Translations under genes and position numbers: made by a program
In this document: positions 1 through 9,159 of the stretch, piece after piece
Layout of the letters: every line of letters begins with the position of its first letter
How positions within the stretch are numbered: the stretch's first letter is position 1
The notes under the pieces: generated by a model
The model's input: only the letters and a program-made list of their open reading frames with translations
Databases searched by the model: none
Told to the model about the DNA's origin: nothing
Assembly (NCBI GenBank): GCA_965247125.1
Contig: CBDFGO010000001.1
Coordinates: forward strand, 620,001 to 684,000
Direction: 5' to 3'
Origin: CALBJU01 sp965247125
GTDB lineage: Bacteria; Bacteroidota; Rhodothermia; Rhodothermales; UBA10348
Length of the DNA stretch: 64,000 nt

Positions 1-87
1 GTCGGGGGCCGAGACACCAAGATGCGGCACATTGAGCAGGCTTGGTCGCTGATTACCCAAACTGCAAAGGAAATGGATAGTGAGTGA
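1..87 (+). CDS. C-terminal tail of an unidentified protein (truncated by window edge)
   Basis: The first frame is open from base 1 to a TGA at 85-87 and gives 28 residues ending in KEMDSE. The following transporter starts with GTG at 80, so the two overlap by 8 bases, which is typical of a translationally coupled pair. Too little is visible to name the family. Confidence 0.5.
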   Translation, partial: VGGRDTKMRHIEQAWSLITQTAKEMDSE

Positions 88-1567
88 GAGCAACGGGCAT
101 ATCCGCGAACGGCTTGGCACGTGGTCGGGCGTGGGAGTGTTTGCCCTATTCGCCATCACGAGTGCTCCGGGAGGGCTCAGCGCTGAGGCCTGGCTGACGG
201 CTGGTGTGGGTCTCTGGATGGCTATTTGGTGGATGACGGAGGCCGTTCCGATCCCGATCACGTCGCTCCTGCCCCTTGTCCTGTTTCCTGTCTTTTCCAT
301 CGCCCCAATTCGCGAGACGGCGACTCCATATGCCAATCCTCTGATATTCCTGTTTATGGGTGGATTTATTCTGGCTCTGAGCATGGAGCGGTGCGATCTG
401 CATCGAAGGATTGCACTGAACGTATTAAAACGGGTCGGAACGCGGCCTACATCAATCATTGCTGGATTCATGATTGCGGGCGCGGGAATCAGCATGTGGA
501 TGACGAATACCGCAACGACTATGATGATGTTGCCCATCGCTCTATCGCTCGTAACTCTCGCCGGCGATCAGCTTGTAGAGGATCACCTGGAAAATTTTGG
601 TCCTGCGTTGATGCTCTCGATCGCTTATGCGTGTACAATTGGTGGATTGGGCACGCTGATCGGCACGATTCCCAATGCGCTGGTCGCTGGTTTCATGCAA
701 GAGACATACGACGTCGAGATTGGTTTTGTCCAGTGGATGGCCATCGGTGTCCCGATCATTCTGGTTGGTCTGCCCGCCACGTATTATATCATTACACGTT
801 TTGTCTTTCGTCTGGGGAAGCGTCCGATCAAGGGTATGGCAGACCTTCTCGACTCTGAACTGTCCAAGTTGGGGCCGCCCTCGCGCGATGAAAAAGCAGT
901 CTCAACCGTGTTTGGATTGGTCGTTCTGTTGTGGCTGACCCGGCCACTTCTGTCCGACCTCATCCCGGGGCTATCCGATACGGGTATCGCCGTACTTGGC
1001 GCCGTGCTCCTCTTCGTCATCCCATCGACTCGATCGGCAGACACATGGGAGAGTCGATTTCTCATGGACTGGAACGATGCTTCAAGATTGCCGTGGGGGA
1101 TTCTGGTGTTGTTTGGTGGAGGCCTTTCGTTGGCATCGGCCGTCAATACAACGGGACTTGCCGCATGGATCGGCGGATTCATCTCGGGTATCAGTGCGTG
1201 GCCGGTAATCTTGATCGTCCTTGCTGTGACGCTGTTGGTTATTTTTCTGACGGAGCTGACCTCCAACACAGCGACCACAGCAGCCTTTCTTCCTGTGATG
1301 GCGGCCGTAGCCATCGGGATCGGTCAAAATCCGTTTTTACTCACCATTCCAGCAACAATTGCTGCCAGTGCCGCATTCATGCTCCCGGTCGCAACACCAC
1401 CGAACGCCATTGTATATGGGAGTGGTCTTCTGACAATCCCCCAGATGGCCAGAACCGGTGTGTGGCTGAACGTCGCCTTCACCGGCATCGTCACGATCAT
1501 GGTGTATTTCCTGGTACAGTGGGTATTTGGAGTGGAACTGGGGGTAGTGCCAGATTGGGCACATTGA
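80..1567 (+). CDS. DASS/SLC13 family sodium-coupled anion symporter
   Basis: This is an inner-membrane symporter of the divalent anion:sodium family (SLC13, INDY/VcINDY type), which imports dicarboxylates or sulfate with sodium. The 495 residues are almost wholly hydrophobic helices and match the family's usual length. Two pseudo-symmetric sodium/substrate motifs are visible: TNTATTMM near residue 143 and SNTATTAAF near residue 396, followed by the ATPPNAIVYGSG loop. The GTG start at 80 overlaps the end of the preceding gene. The substrate cannot be read from sequence; the neighbouring GDP-fucose gene gives no hint. Confidence 0.9.
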   Translation: MSESNGHIRERLGTWSGVGVFALFAITSAPGGLSAEAWLTAGVGLWMAIWWMTEAVPIPITSLLPLVLFPVFSIAPIRETATPYANPLIFLFMGGFILALSMERCDLHRRIALNVLKRVGTRPTSIIAGFMIAGAGISMWMTNTATTMMMLPIALSLVTLAGDQLVEDHLENFGPALMLSIAYACTIGGLGTLIGTIPNALVAGFMQETYDVEIGFVQWMAIGVPIILVGLPATYYIITRFVFRLGKRPIKGMADLLDSELSKLGPPSRDEKAVSTVFGLVVLLWLTRPLLSDLIPGLSDTGIAVLGAVLLFVIPSTRSADTWESRFLMDWNDASRLPWGILVLFGGGLSLASAVNTTGLAAWIGGFISGISAWPVILIVLAVTLLVIFLTELTSNTATTAAFLPVMAAVAIGIGQNPFLLTIPATIAASAAFMLPVATPPNAIVYGSGLLTIPQMARTGVWLNVAFTGIVTIMVYFLVQWVFGVELGVVPDWAH

Positions 1568-1581
1568 CTTTCTGAAGGAGC

Positions 1582-2544
1582 ATGCATTTCACAGAACAGA
1601 CAGAACGGATTTACATTGCAGGTCATAACGGCCTGGTTGGCTCCGCTCTGGTTCGCGCGCTCGAGGCTGAGGAGCACCCCAACATCCTTGTTCGCGATCG
1701 ACCGGAGCTGGATCTGACGGATAAGGAAGCGGTTCGTGCGTTTTATGAAGCGGAATCGCCGGACTTCGTAGTCATCGCGGCGGCAAAAGTGGGAGGAATT
1801 CTAGCTAATGATACCTTTCCGGCTGACTTCCTTTTCCAGAACCTCGCGATTCAGTCCAATCTCATCTACGGCGCTTTCGAGTCCGGTGTGAAGCGATTGA
1901 TCTTCCTCGGAAGCACGTGCATATATCCTCGATTGGCCCCGCAACCTCTGAAGGAAGAATCATTGTTGACCGGACCACTCGAACCGACCAATCAGTGGTA
2001 CGCCATCGCCAAGATAGCCGGGGTCAAACTTTGCGAGGCTCTGCGAAAGCAGCACGGAGTCGACTTCGTTTCTCTAATGCCCACGAACCTTTATGGACCT
2101 GGAGACAATTTTGATCTAAAGACGAGCCATGTGCTGCCTGCTCTTATCCGCAAGTTTCACGAGGCAAAAGATGTGGGTGGTGCGGTCACACTGTGGGGGA
2201 CCGGCTCGCCGCGTCGTGAATTCATGTTCGTAGACGATCTGGCCGCGGCGGTTCTTCACCTGTTGAAGACACCCGAAACCGCGCTCTTCGAAGTGGCGCC
2301 GGATGGACTCATCAATGTCGGAGTGGGTGACGATCTGTCTATTAAAGAATTGGCGGCACGTATCCAGGAAGTAGTGGGAAGTGAAAATCCCATCGAGTAC
2401 GATACCTCGAAGCCAGACGGTACTCCCAGAAAACTGGTAGACGTCTCCCGCTTGTTTTCTCTGGGTTGGAGGCCCGTCGTGTCGCTCAATGAGGGTCTGC
2501 AAAGGACGTACCAGTCGTTTTTAAATGAGATTCAGGAAGGGTAA
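1582..2544 (+). CDS. fcl: GDP-L-fucose synthase
   Basis: This enzyme converts GDP-4-keto-6-deoxymannose to GDP-L-fucose with NADPH (epimerase plus reductase), supplying fucose for surface polysaccharide. It is an extended short-chain dehydrogenase of 320 residues, the normal family size. The N-terminal GHNGLVGSALVRAL nucleotide loop, the FLGSTCIYP strand and the catalytic YAIAK motif (YxxxK, about residue 137) are all present. A good AAGGAG sequence sits only one base before the ATG at 1582, an unusually short spacing, but there is no other usable start before the Rossmann loop. GDP-mannose dehydratase (gmd) is not in this window. Confidence 0.93.
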   Translation: MHFTEQTERIYIAGHNGLVGSALVRALEAEEHPNILVRDRPELDLTDKEAVRAFYEAESPDFVVIAAAKVGGILANDTFPADFLFQNLAIQSNLIYGAFESGVKRLIFLGSTCIYPRLAPQPLKEESLLTGPLEPTNQWYAIAKIAGVKLCEALRKQHGVDFVSLMPTNLYGPGDNFDLKTSHVLPALIRKFHEAKDVGGAVTLWGTGSPRREFMFVDDLAAAVLHLLKTPETALFEVAPDGLINVGVGDDLSIKELAARIQEVVGSENPIEYDTSKPDGTPRKLVDVSRLFSLGWRPVVSLNEGLQRTYQSFLNEIQEG

Positions 2545-2601
2545 TCGCGGCGGGTCCAATGGCCAATATTTTCGATTCCGGTAACAAAAACGTATAATTA
2601 G

Positions 2602-2616
2602 TAACCAATCGGTCCA
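2602..2616. promoter_or_regulatory. Candidate TetR operator O1 (upstream of tetR)
   Basis: The sequence TAACCAATCGGTCCA contains the imperfect palindrome ACC-AATC-GGT at 2604-2613, 30 bases before the tetR start codon. Two close copies lie downstream of tetR and before the RND exporter. The position suggests autoregulation by the TetR protein; this is inference from repetition and placement. Confidence 0.5.
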
Positions 2617-2643
2617 CAAAACAATCGATTACCCTCTGATTTC

Positions 2644-3243
2644 ATGGGACGGCCAAGAGAATTCGACGAAAAAGAAGTGTTATCGGAAGCCATGCGCGTC
2701 TTCTGGCTCAAGGGATATGAGGCGACATCCATGACCGATCTGATGGAGGCGATGCAGCTTCATAAAGGTAGTATTTACAAGGCTTTCGGAGACAAACACA
2801 ATCTGTTCTACCTCGCACTTAAATCCTATATGGATCAAGGCCGCGCTGTGGCAATGCAAATGATGACTGGAGCATCATCTCCGCGTGACGCGATTGCGAT
2901 GTTTATGAACATGAGTCTCAGGCAATGTGCCTGCGGCGATCAGGTGAAAGGCTGTTTTATGATCAACAGCGTTGTGGAATTGGGGCCGCACGATGAGCAG
3001 ATCAGAGAATTGATTGCCAGATTTATGGAAAGTATGCGGGACAAGCTGACCGAGACAATACAGGCGGGGCAGGATGTTGGAGAATTCAGGACCGACACGG
3101 CGGCCCGTGATCTGGCTAATTATCTAATCTCCATGAAGGCTGGATTATTGTCTTCTGCCAAAGTGAAGCTGGAAAATCACAACCCCTATGCCATTGCGGA
3201 TTTCGCCCTGTCTACTCTGGAACAAGGGATTATTGCCGTATAG
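2644..3243 (+). CDS. TetR/AcrR family transcriptional regulator
   Basis: This is a one-component repressor of 199 residues. The N-terminal 60 residues form the TetR helix-turn-helix, with the recognition region TSMTDLMEAMQLHKGSIYKA followed by the usual FGDKHNLF segment. The C-terminal ligand domain is of the type seen in many proteobacterial-like TetR regulators, with a C-A-C-G-D-Q-V-K-G-C stretch near residue 100. It precedes an exporter, a LolA-like protein and an outer-membrane protein on the same strand, and probably represses both itself and that operon through ACC-N4-GGT sites at 2604, 3257 and 3367. The inducer is unknown. Confidence 0.92.
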   Translation: MGRPREFDEKEVLSEAMRVFWLKGYEATSMTDLMEAMQLHKGSIYKAFGDKHNLFYLALKSYMDQGRAVAMQMMTGASSPRDAIAMFMNMSLRQCACGDQVKGCFMINSVVELGPHDEQIRELIARFMESMRDKLTETIQAGQDVGEFRTDTAARDLANYLISMKAGLLSSAKVKLENHNPYAIADFALSTLEQGIIAV

Positions 3244-3254
3244 ACAGGCATTAG

Positions 3255-3269
3255 TTACCAAAAGGTCAA
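3255..3269. promoter_or_regulatory. Candidate TetR operator O2
   Basis: TTACCAAAAGGTCAA carries ACC-AAAA-GGT at 3257-3266, matching O1 in 13 of 16 positions when the flank TAGTNACC is included. It lies just after tetR and 235 bases before the RND exporter start. Confidence 0.45.
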
Positions 3270-3364
3270 TTAATTTTTTCACCTGTTGTAACAATGTGTT
3301 CAGAGGGTACACTACAACCTGAAGCATCTATTTTTTCATCGTGTGGCGACTCGATATTCGTTGT

Positions 3365-3379
3365 TGACCAAACGGTATT
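3365..3379. promoter_or_regulatory. Candidate TetR operator O3
   Basis: TGACCAAACGGTATT carries ACC-AAAC-GGT at 3367-3376, 110 bases after O2 and 125 bases before the exporter start codon. With O1 and O2 it gives a consensus of ACCAAWMGGT (O1 has T at the sixth base). Confidence 0.45.
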
Positions 3380-3423
3380 AAACACGAATTCTCCATTTGC
3401 GGAGTTGACAACGAATGCAGCCT

Positions 3424-3440
3424 GAACCGACGGACGGTTC
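3424..3440. promoter_or_regulatory. Short inverted repeat in exporter leader
   Basis: GAACCG-ACGGA-CGGTTC is a perfect 6-bp inverted repeat 60 bases before the exporter start. It could be an operator or a leader hairpin. It does not resemble the ACC-N4-GGT sites, and no T tract follows. Confidence 0.25.
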
Positions 3441-3500
3441 TAGATTGAACCCCCTTTTTGCTTTACAGATTAACTTCCTGAACCCCACTACAGTACCCAG

Positions 3501-5846
3501 ATGACCGACAATTCGACAAGAGTAGACCGCCTAGTGACCCGGTTTACGCAGCAAGTAATTCGTTTCAAATGGCTGGTTGTTATTGCGACCATCGGACTCG
3601 TCGGCCTTGCCGGCTCAGGCGCGGGAGGGCTCTATTTCAACACGGACTATCGGGCGTTTTTCAGCGAAGACAATCCTAACGTGCAGGCCTTTGAGGAGAT
3701 TCAGGCGGTCTATACCAAGAACGACAACATCATTTTCGTTATCGCGCCTCAAAGTGGGCAGGTTTCGGAAGAAGAAACTCTTGCGGCCATTGAAGACCTC
3801 GTCGATGAGGCGTGGACAATTCCCTATGCCATCAGAGTCGATGCGATCACCAATTTTCAGCACACCTTCGCTGAAGAGGACGACCTGATTGTCCAGGATC
3901 TGGTCGAGGACGCGGTCGGGAGGCCATCAGAATATTTTTCCGACGTCCAGCGAATCGTACTCGCGGAACCCCTGCTGAAAAATAGGCTGATTAATGACGC
4001 TGCTTCGGTCACAGGGGTAAACGTCACATTACAGCTGCCAGGCGAAGACGCGGATGAAATTTTCCAGTCCGTTGCGGCGGCTCGCGCAATGACCGATGAT
4101 TTCACGTCACAGCATGAGGGCATCGATGTTTACCTGTCGGGATTCGCCATGCTGAACAACGCGTTCCAGGAAATCAGCATTGGTGAAATGTCTCGCCTGA
4201 TGCCGCTCATGTTCGGAGCCATGATTCTGTTGATGTTGTTCATGCTTCGGTCGGTGAGTTCGACATTCGTTTCGCTACTGGTCATCGGTTTCTCGACTAT
4301 GGTCGCCATGGGTCTCGCGGGAATGTTCAGCATCGGATTGACGCCGCCTTCAGCTCAGGCACCAACCATTATTCTGACACTCGCCATCGCGGACTCGATA
4401 CATATTCTTGTGATCCTGCTTCGAGAGATGAAGTCGGGTCTTTCGAAAAATGAAGCCATTGTAAAAAGCATCTGCATAAACTTCAATCCGGTGTTCTTAA
4501 CGAGTTTGTCGACCGTGATCGGGTTTCTGAGTTTGAATTTCTCGGATGTGCCTCCCTTTAATCACCTGGGTAATATCACGGCGGTGGGCGTGACGGCGGC
4601 ATTCATACTATCGATAACATTTTTACCGGCCATGATGGCCATTCTACCGGTTCGTCCGAAGCGGGAGTCTGAATCCAGCAAGAAATCACCGCTGATGGAG
4701 CGAATCGCGGAGTTTGTGATACGACGACAGAAGGTTCTTCTATACACATCGGGTGCAGCTGCGCTGTTGTTCGCTTCACTGATTCCTCTGAATGTGATGG
4801 ATGATCGGTTCGTAGAATATTTTGATGAGACCACTTCATTCCGCCAGGACACCGATTTTCTTGCCGAAAATCTGACAGGAATTTATCAGGTGGAGTACTC
4901 GGTTGACTCCGGCGAGAGCGGCGGGCTGAGTAATCCGGAGTTTCTGAACGATGTAGAAGACTATGCCTTGTGATTTCGCTCCCAACCGGGAGTCATTCAT
5001 GTTTCCACCATCACGGATATCATGAAGCGACTTAACAAGAATCTGCACGCAGACGACCCCTCCTTCTCCCGACTTCCCGAAAGTCGGGAGCTGGCTGCGC
5101 AGTATTTACTGCTGTATGAGATGTCTCTGCCGTACGGTTTGGACCTCAACAATCAGATCAACGTCGATAAATCGGCGACCCGATTTACCGTAACCACGGA
5201 TAATATCAGTGCCGCCCAGATACGAGCGCTCACGGAGTCGGGACAGCAGTGGCTGATCGACAACACACCCGAATCAATGCATGCCGTGGGATCAGGCCCA
5301 GCCGTCATGTTTGCCTATGTATCGGGCGTGAATATCGAAAGCATGATTCGGGGCAGTATTATGGCTCTGATTCTTATTTCTTTGTTGATGATATTTGCTC
5401 TTAGAAGCCTGAAGCTCGGACTGATCAGTTTCATCCCGAACCTTCTGCCGGCAATCGTCGCTTTCGGCGCGTGGGCGTTGCTCAGCGGCCTGGTCAATAT
5501 CGGGCTCTCGATAGTTATCGGAATGACTCTCGGAATCGTGGTGGATGACTCGATTCATTTCCTTTCGAAATACAGACGCGCGCGCCGAGAGCAAGGCTTG
5601 AGTTCTGAGGATGCGGTGCGGTACTCGTTCAGCTCGGTTGGAAGGGCGCTGGTAGCGACATCGATCATCCTCGTGGTAGGATTTCTGATCATGTCTACTT
5701 CTGCATTCGGCATGAACGCTGACATGGGCTCGATGACCGCCATCACAATCACTCTGGCTCTGCTTATCGATTTTTTCCTCCTGCCACCGCTTCTTCTTCT
5801 TCTGGACGGCGGGGATGAAACAGCTCCTGCCGTTTCCCAAAGCTGA
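3501..5846 (+). pseudogene. RND superfamily (MMPL/SSD type) exporter interrupted by one in-frame TGA
   Basis: The frame encodes an RND-superfamily inner-membrane exporter of about 781 residues, a usual length for the hydrophobe/MMPL branch. Residues 1-490 (3501-4970) hold the first transmembrane helix, a periplasmic loop and a sterol-sensing-like helix bundle. A TGA stands at 4971-4973. The same frame then stays open to 5846 with no indel and encodes the second loop and the second six-helix bundle, including LGIVVDDSIHFLSKYRRA. From memory of the family, the stop falls where homologues carry tryptophan (TGG). A re-initiating ATG exists at 5022. It may be a recent nonsense mutation, a base-call error, or a genuine split or readthrough. 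It heads an operon with the next two genes. Confidence 0.8.
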
Positions 5847-5933
5847 AGCTGAACGGGGAAAAGTCCTCTTATTTTGGTCGTGCAGCGATCGCAAAAATCG
5901 CCCGATCATCCTAACACTTCAATATTCGACATC

Positions 5934-6737
5934 ATGAAATTCAGACAACACACACAATGGCTGACTGCGGGCGTACTGCTGACTCTTTTAATGCTGCCTG
6001 GCATTGCTATGGCCCAGACGGCGGAAGATCGGGGACTCGAGATCGCGCTCGAGTGGGACCGGAGAGATCTGGGCTGGAATAGTTCGACCACCGAGTTGAC
6101 CATGGTGCTCCGGAACAAGCGCGGCCAGGAATCTACCCGGAAAATGCGCTCATCCACGCTTGAGGTGGACGGAGATGGTGATAAATCCCTCATTGTGTTC
6201 GATGAGCCCCGAGACGTTCGGGGGACGGCGTTCCTGTCCTACACACACACCTCTACAGCTGATGACCAGTGGTTGTACCTGCCCGCATTGGGACGGGTAA
6301 AACGCATATCGTCTTCCAATAAAAGTGGACCGTTCATGGGAAGTGAGTTCGCTTACGAAGACATTTCTTCCCAGGAAGTGGACAAGTATACCTACCGTTT
6401 TTTGCGGGAAGAGGAACTGGACGGAATGAATACCTTCGTCGTAGAGCTAACGCCTACCTATGAAAAGTCCGGATATACCAAGCGCCTGATTTGGTATGAC
6501 ACTGAGGAATACCGAATGATAAAGGGAGATTTCTATGATCGAAAGAGTGCCCTCATCAAAACGCTCCGCTGGGAGGACTATCGGCAATACCTTGAAAAAT
6601 ACTGGCGATCCCACCGCATGGAGATGATAAATCACCAGACCGGTAAATCGACCACTCTGACGTTCACGGACTTTGATTTCGAAAACGATTTGACTGATCG
6701 CGATTTCGATCAAGCTACACTCAGACGTACCCGCTAA
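5934..6737 (+). CDS. LolA-like outer-membrane lipoprotein-sorting family protein
   Basis: This is a periplasmic protein of 267 residues with a clear signal peptide ending in GIAMA-QT. The body has the alternating beta-strand pattern of the 'outer membrane lipoprotein-sorting protein' family (LolA_like) that is regularly encoded beside MMPL/RND exporters, including the FLSYTHTSTADDQWLYLPAL and VKRISSSNKSGPFMGSEF segments. I chose the ATG at 5934 because it places the signal peptide at the N-terminus; an upstream TTG at 5874 would bury it. The stop codon directly abuts the next start. It probably accepts a lipid or hydrophobic cargo from the exporter (inference). Confidence 0.82.
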   Translation: MKFRQHTQWLTAGVLLTLLMLPGIAMAQTAEDRGLEIALEWDRRDLGWNSSTTELTMVLRNKRGQESTRKMRSSTLEVDGDGDKSLIVFDEPRDVRGTAFLSYTHTSTADDQWLYLPALGRVKRISSSNKSGPFMGSEFAYEDISSQEVDKYTYRFLREEELDGMNTFVVELTPTYEKSGYTKRLIWYDTEEYRMIKGDFYDRKSALIKTLRWEDYRQYLEKYWRSHRMEMINHQTGKSTTLTFTDFDFENDLTDRDFDQATLRRTR

Positions 6738-7967
6738 ATGAACGTGTTCGTTCTAAAACCCCGGTGCTATTTCGCCAGGAGTTCGGCTTTCCTTTTCATT
6801 GTGGTACTTTTTGCGGCGGCCCCGATCGAGGCCGCCGCTCAGAGGGCCATATCTGCGGACATCGGTGTCGAATTGCGAGGATTTTTGTCCGAGCCGAGAC
6901 ATGAAGATCAGGAAAGGCACGGGGCTTCAGTTTCCCTCGAACTGGATTTCTTTCGAGAAGCATGGGATCGGCGATTGCTGCTTGTTGCAACACCGTTTGG
7001 GCGCCTGGATGCGGGCGACTCCCGCCGCACACGCGTTGACCTGAGGGAAGCCTATGTGCAGTACATCGGAAATCAGGTGGAATTCAAAGTCGGTTTTACG
7101 AAGGTGTTTTGGGGGGTTACCGAATCGAATCATCTAGTAGACATCATCAATCAGACGGATGGTATAGAATCAACTGATGGTGAGGCCAAGCTGGGGCAGC
7201 CGATGGTCCAGGCAAGTTGGATTTTCAATCAGGGTGTGCTTGATCTTTATTTTATGCCCTTCTTTCGTGAGAGGACGTTCCCAGGAAAAGGAGGCCGACT
7301 GCGCTCGCCGTGGGTCATCGAAGTGGATAACACCTTGAAGCAAGAACGGATCGACCTTGGTGCACGATTGTATCTTCCAATCAGATCTCTGGATCTCGGA
7401 ATTTCAGGATTCCGGGGGACGTCGCGCGAGCCACTGTTGATGTTCGATCCGATGTCAGCGAGTCCCTCAACGGCCTATCCAATCATCACCCAACTGGGCC
7501 TGGATGTCCAGTACATCTACGGAGCCTGGCTATTGAAGTCAGAAGCGCTTTTCAGATCTGGATATCTGTCTGATTATGTGGCGACGAGTACCGGCTTCGA
7601 ATACACGTTCTCCAATGTTCGATTCACAGGTTGGGACATCGGCCTGCTTGCGGAATATCATTACGACGGCCGGGATACGATCGAATTTGGTGGACAGTCA
7701 TTTAATACTACTCCGTTGAATCATGATGTGTTTGGAGGCATCCGATGGGCGTTGAATGATGTTCAGGATAGCCAGTTTCTCGGAGGTGCGATAACCGATA
7801 CTGACTCCGGCGAAACGGCGTTTTTCGTCGAGGCATCTCGCCGTATTGGAAGCCGAGTCTCAGCCGATTTAGAGGTTCGATCTGTTAATTTCACGACTCC
7901 AGATGGACCGCTGCACTTCGTTCGGGACGATTCCTACGTTCAACTAAGCGTGACGTATTTCTATTGA
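6738..7967 (+). CDS. Outer-membrane beta-barrel protein of exporter operon (DUF1302-like)
   Basis: The 409-residue protein has a signal peptide ending near EAAAQ and long alternating beta-strands, and it ends in a C-terminal aromatic strand (SVTYFY), as outer-membrane barrels do. The segment with FKVGFTKVFWGVTESNHL resembles the 'lGrq.v.WG' strand of DUF1302/alginate-export-like porins. The start follows the previous stop with no gap, so the two genes are coupled. With the RND exporter and the LolA-like protein it would complete a three-compartment lipid or hydrophobe export route. The family assignment is moderate; the cellular location is firmer. Confidence 0.7.
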   Translation: MNVFVLKPRCYFARSSAFLFIVVLFAAAPIEAAAQRAISADIGVELRGFLSEPRHEDQERHGASVSLELDFFREAWDRRLLLVATPFGRLDAGDSRRTRVDLREAYVQYIGNQVEFKVGFTKVFWGVTESNHLVDIINQTDGIESTDGEAKLGQPMVQASWIFNQGVLDLYFMPFFRERTFPGKGGRLRSPWVIEVDNTLKQERIDLGARLYLPIRSLDLGISGFRGTSREPLLMFDPMSASPSTAYPIITQLGLDVQYIYGAWLLKSEALFRSGYLSDYVATSTGFEYTFSNVRFTGWDIGLLAEYHYDGRDTIEFGGQSFNTTPLNHDVFGGIRWALNDVQDSQFLGGAITDTDSGETAFFVEASRRIGSRVSADLEVRSVNFTTPDGPLHFVRDDSYVQLSVTYFY

Positions 7968-8147
7968 TCGATCTCATGCTCCGAGAGCAAGTTCGAATAA
8001 TCGGTCTCAATTGGCCTTAATCGGCCTGTCTGCCGCATGACGTAGCAAAATCTCAGGATCCATACGTTTCCTCTGAATAGAACGTTGGAATGTATATGGA
8101 TGCCGGTTTCAGTACGATCTGAGTCCGGCCTGTCTGTGAGTTAAGAT

Positions 8148-9152
8148 TTGCTATTCAAGCAGGAAATACAGGAAGTAGTACCCGCCGACGCGGTTACGCC
8201 CGCTCAGGACTCGCTAAGTGCGGCCGGCGAAGTAAGCGGTGTTCTAGATTCTCTTGCTTCCGGAGAGTTCACATCCTTCTGGGACCAGGTGCTTGCATCG
8301 GGGGCGATCTTCGTCGGGTCTATACTTCCAGGGGTGATCAAGGCGCTGCTCGTCTTCGTGGTGCTCTACGTCTCGTACCGGGTAATTCGATCCATACTCA
8401 AACGTGTTTTGAGCAGCTCCAAGAGCGTAGATACCGGTCTCGAGGGCCTTCTCACCAAGACGTTTTCAATCGTGGCGTGGTCCTTCATTTCGGTGATGGT
8501 CCTGGCTCAACTTGGGCTGGATGTGACCGCTCTCCTGGCAGGTCTCTCCATCATCGGTCTGGCGGTTGGTCTGGCCGCCAAAGATAGCCTTGAGAATTTT
8601 TTCTCAGGGGTAGCCATCATGGTCGATCGACCGTTTCGCGTGGGAGACCAGGTCATCGTGGAGGATACCTATGGAACAGTGCAAGAGATTACACTCAGAA
8701 CCACACGACTCCGGACGTTGAACAGCGAAGTCATGGTTATGCCCAACGCACTGATGATCAATCAGAAACTGATGAATCACACGTCGATGGGCATTCTGCG
8801 AATCGAGATTCCATTCAGCATCGCGTACAAGGAATCTACCGACGCAGCACGCTCCCTGATTCTCGGTCTTGTGTCAACCGACTCGCGAATTGCTGCAGAT
8901 TTCCCGGTTGAGGTTGTCGTTCTTCGCCTGGCTGACTCCAGTGTCGAAATGGTGCTGAGATTCCATATCAGGGAGTCTTTTCGCGAGGTCCCGATAAGGG
9001 ATGAGTACACGGAGCTCATTTTCAAGGCTCTCAAAGGTGCGCACATACAAATACCCTTCCCGCATCTGCAGCTTTTCATCGACGAGGCGAAAGGGCTTTT
9101 GCCCCAAGGTCAGACGCCTTCTCCGTCGAGCGTTCCATGGCGGCCCATCTGA
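8148..9152 (+). CDS. MscS family mechanosensitive channel
   Basis: This inner-membrane channel of 334 residues opens under hypo-osmotic tension. Three hydrophobic segments precede the pore-helix region (LAGLSIIGLAVGLAAKDSL), then the conserved MscS beta domain with FFSGVAIMVDRPFRVGDQV, TTRLRTLNSEVMVMPN and the C-terminal alpha/beta vestibule. The only usable start is TTG at 8148, because an in-frame stop lies at 8142. The 180 bases before it show no gene. It converges with the next gene, leaving 7 bases between them. Confidence 0.9.
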   Translation: MLFKQEIQEVVPADAVTPAQDSLSAAGEVSGVLDSLASGEFTSFWDQVLASGAIFVGSILPGVIKALLVFVVLYVSYRVIRSILKRVLSSSKSVDTGLEGLLTKTFSIVAWSFISVMVLAQLGLDVTALLAGLSIIGLAVGLAAKDSLENFFSGVAIMVDRPFRVGDQVIVEDTYGTVQEITLRTTRLRTLNSEVMVMPNALMINQKLMNHTSMGILRIEIPFSIAYKESTDAARSLILGLVSTDSRIAADFPVEVVVLRLADSSVEMVLRFHIRESFREVPIRDEYTELIFKALKGAHIQIPFPHLQLFIDEAKGLLPQGQTPSPSSVPWRPI

Positions 9153-9159
9153 TTCAGTG

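Noticed and set aside
784..1314. Minus-strand open frame of 176 codons opposite the SLC13 gene
   Set aside because: It lies wholly within a well-conserved membrane protein gene and its product has no family-like pattern, so it is an antisense shadow. The same applies to the other long opposite-strand frames inside clear genes.
4971..4973. Selenocysteine at the exporter TGA
   Set aside because: As recalled, the position matches Trp rather than Cys in relatives, and no SECIS-like hairpin follows the codon.
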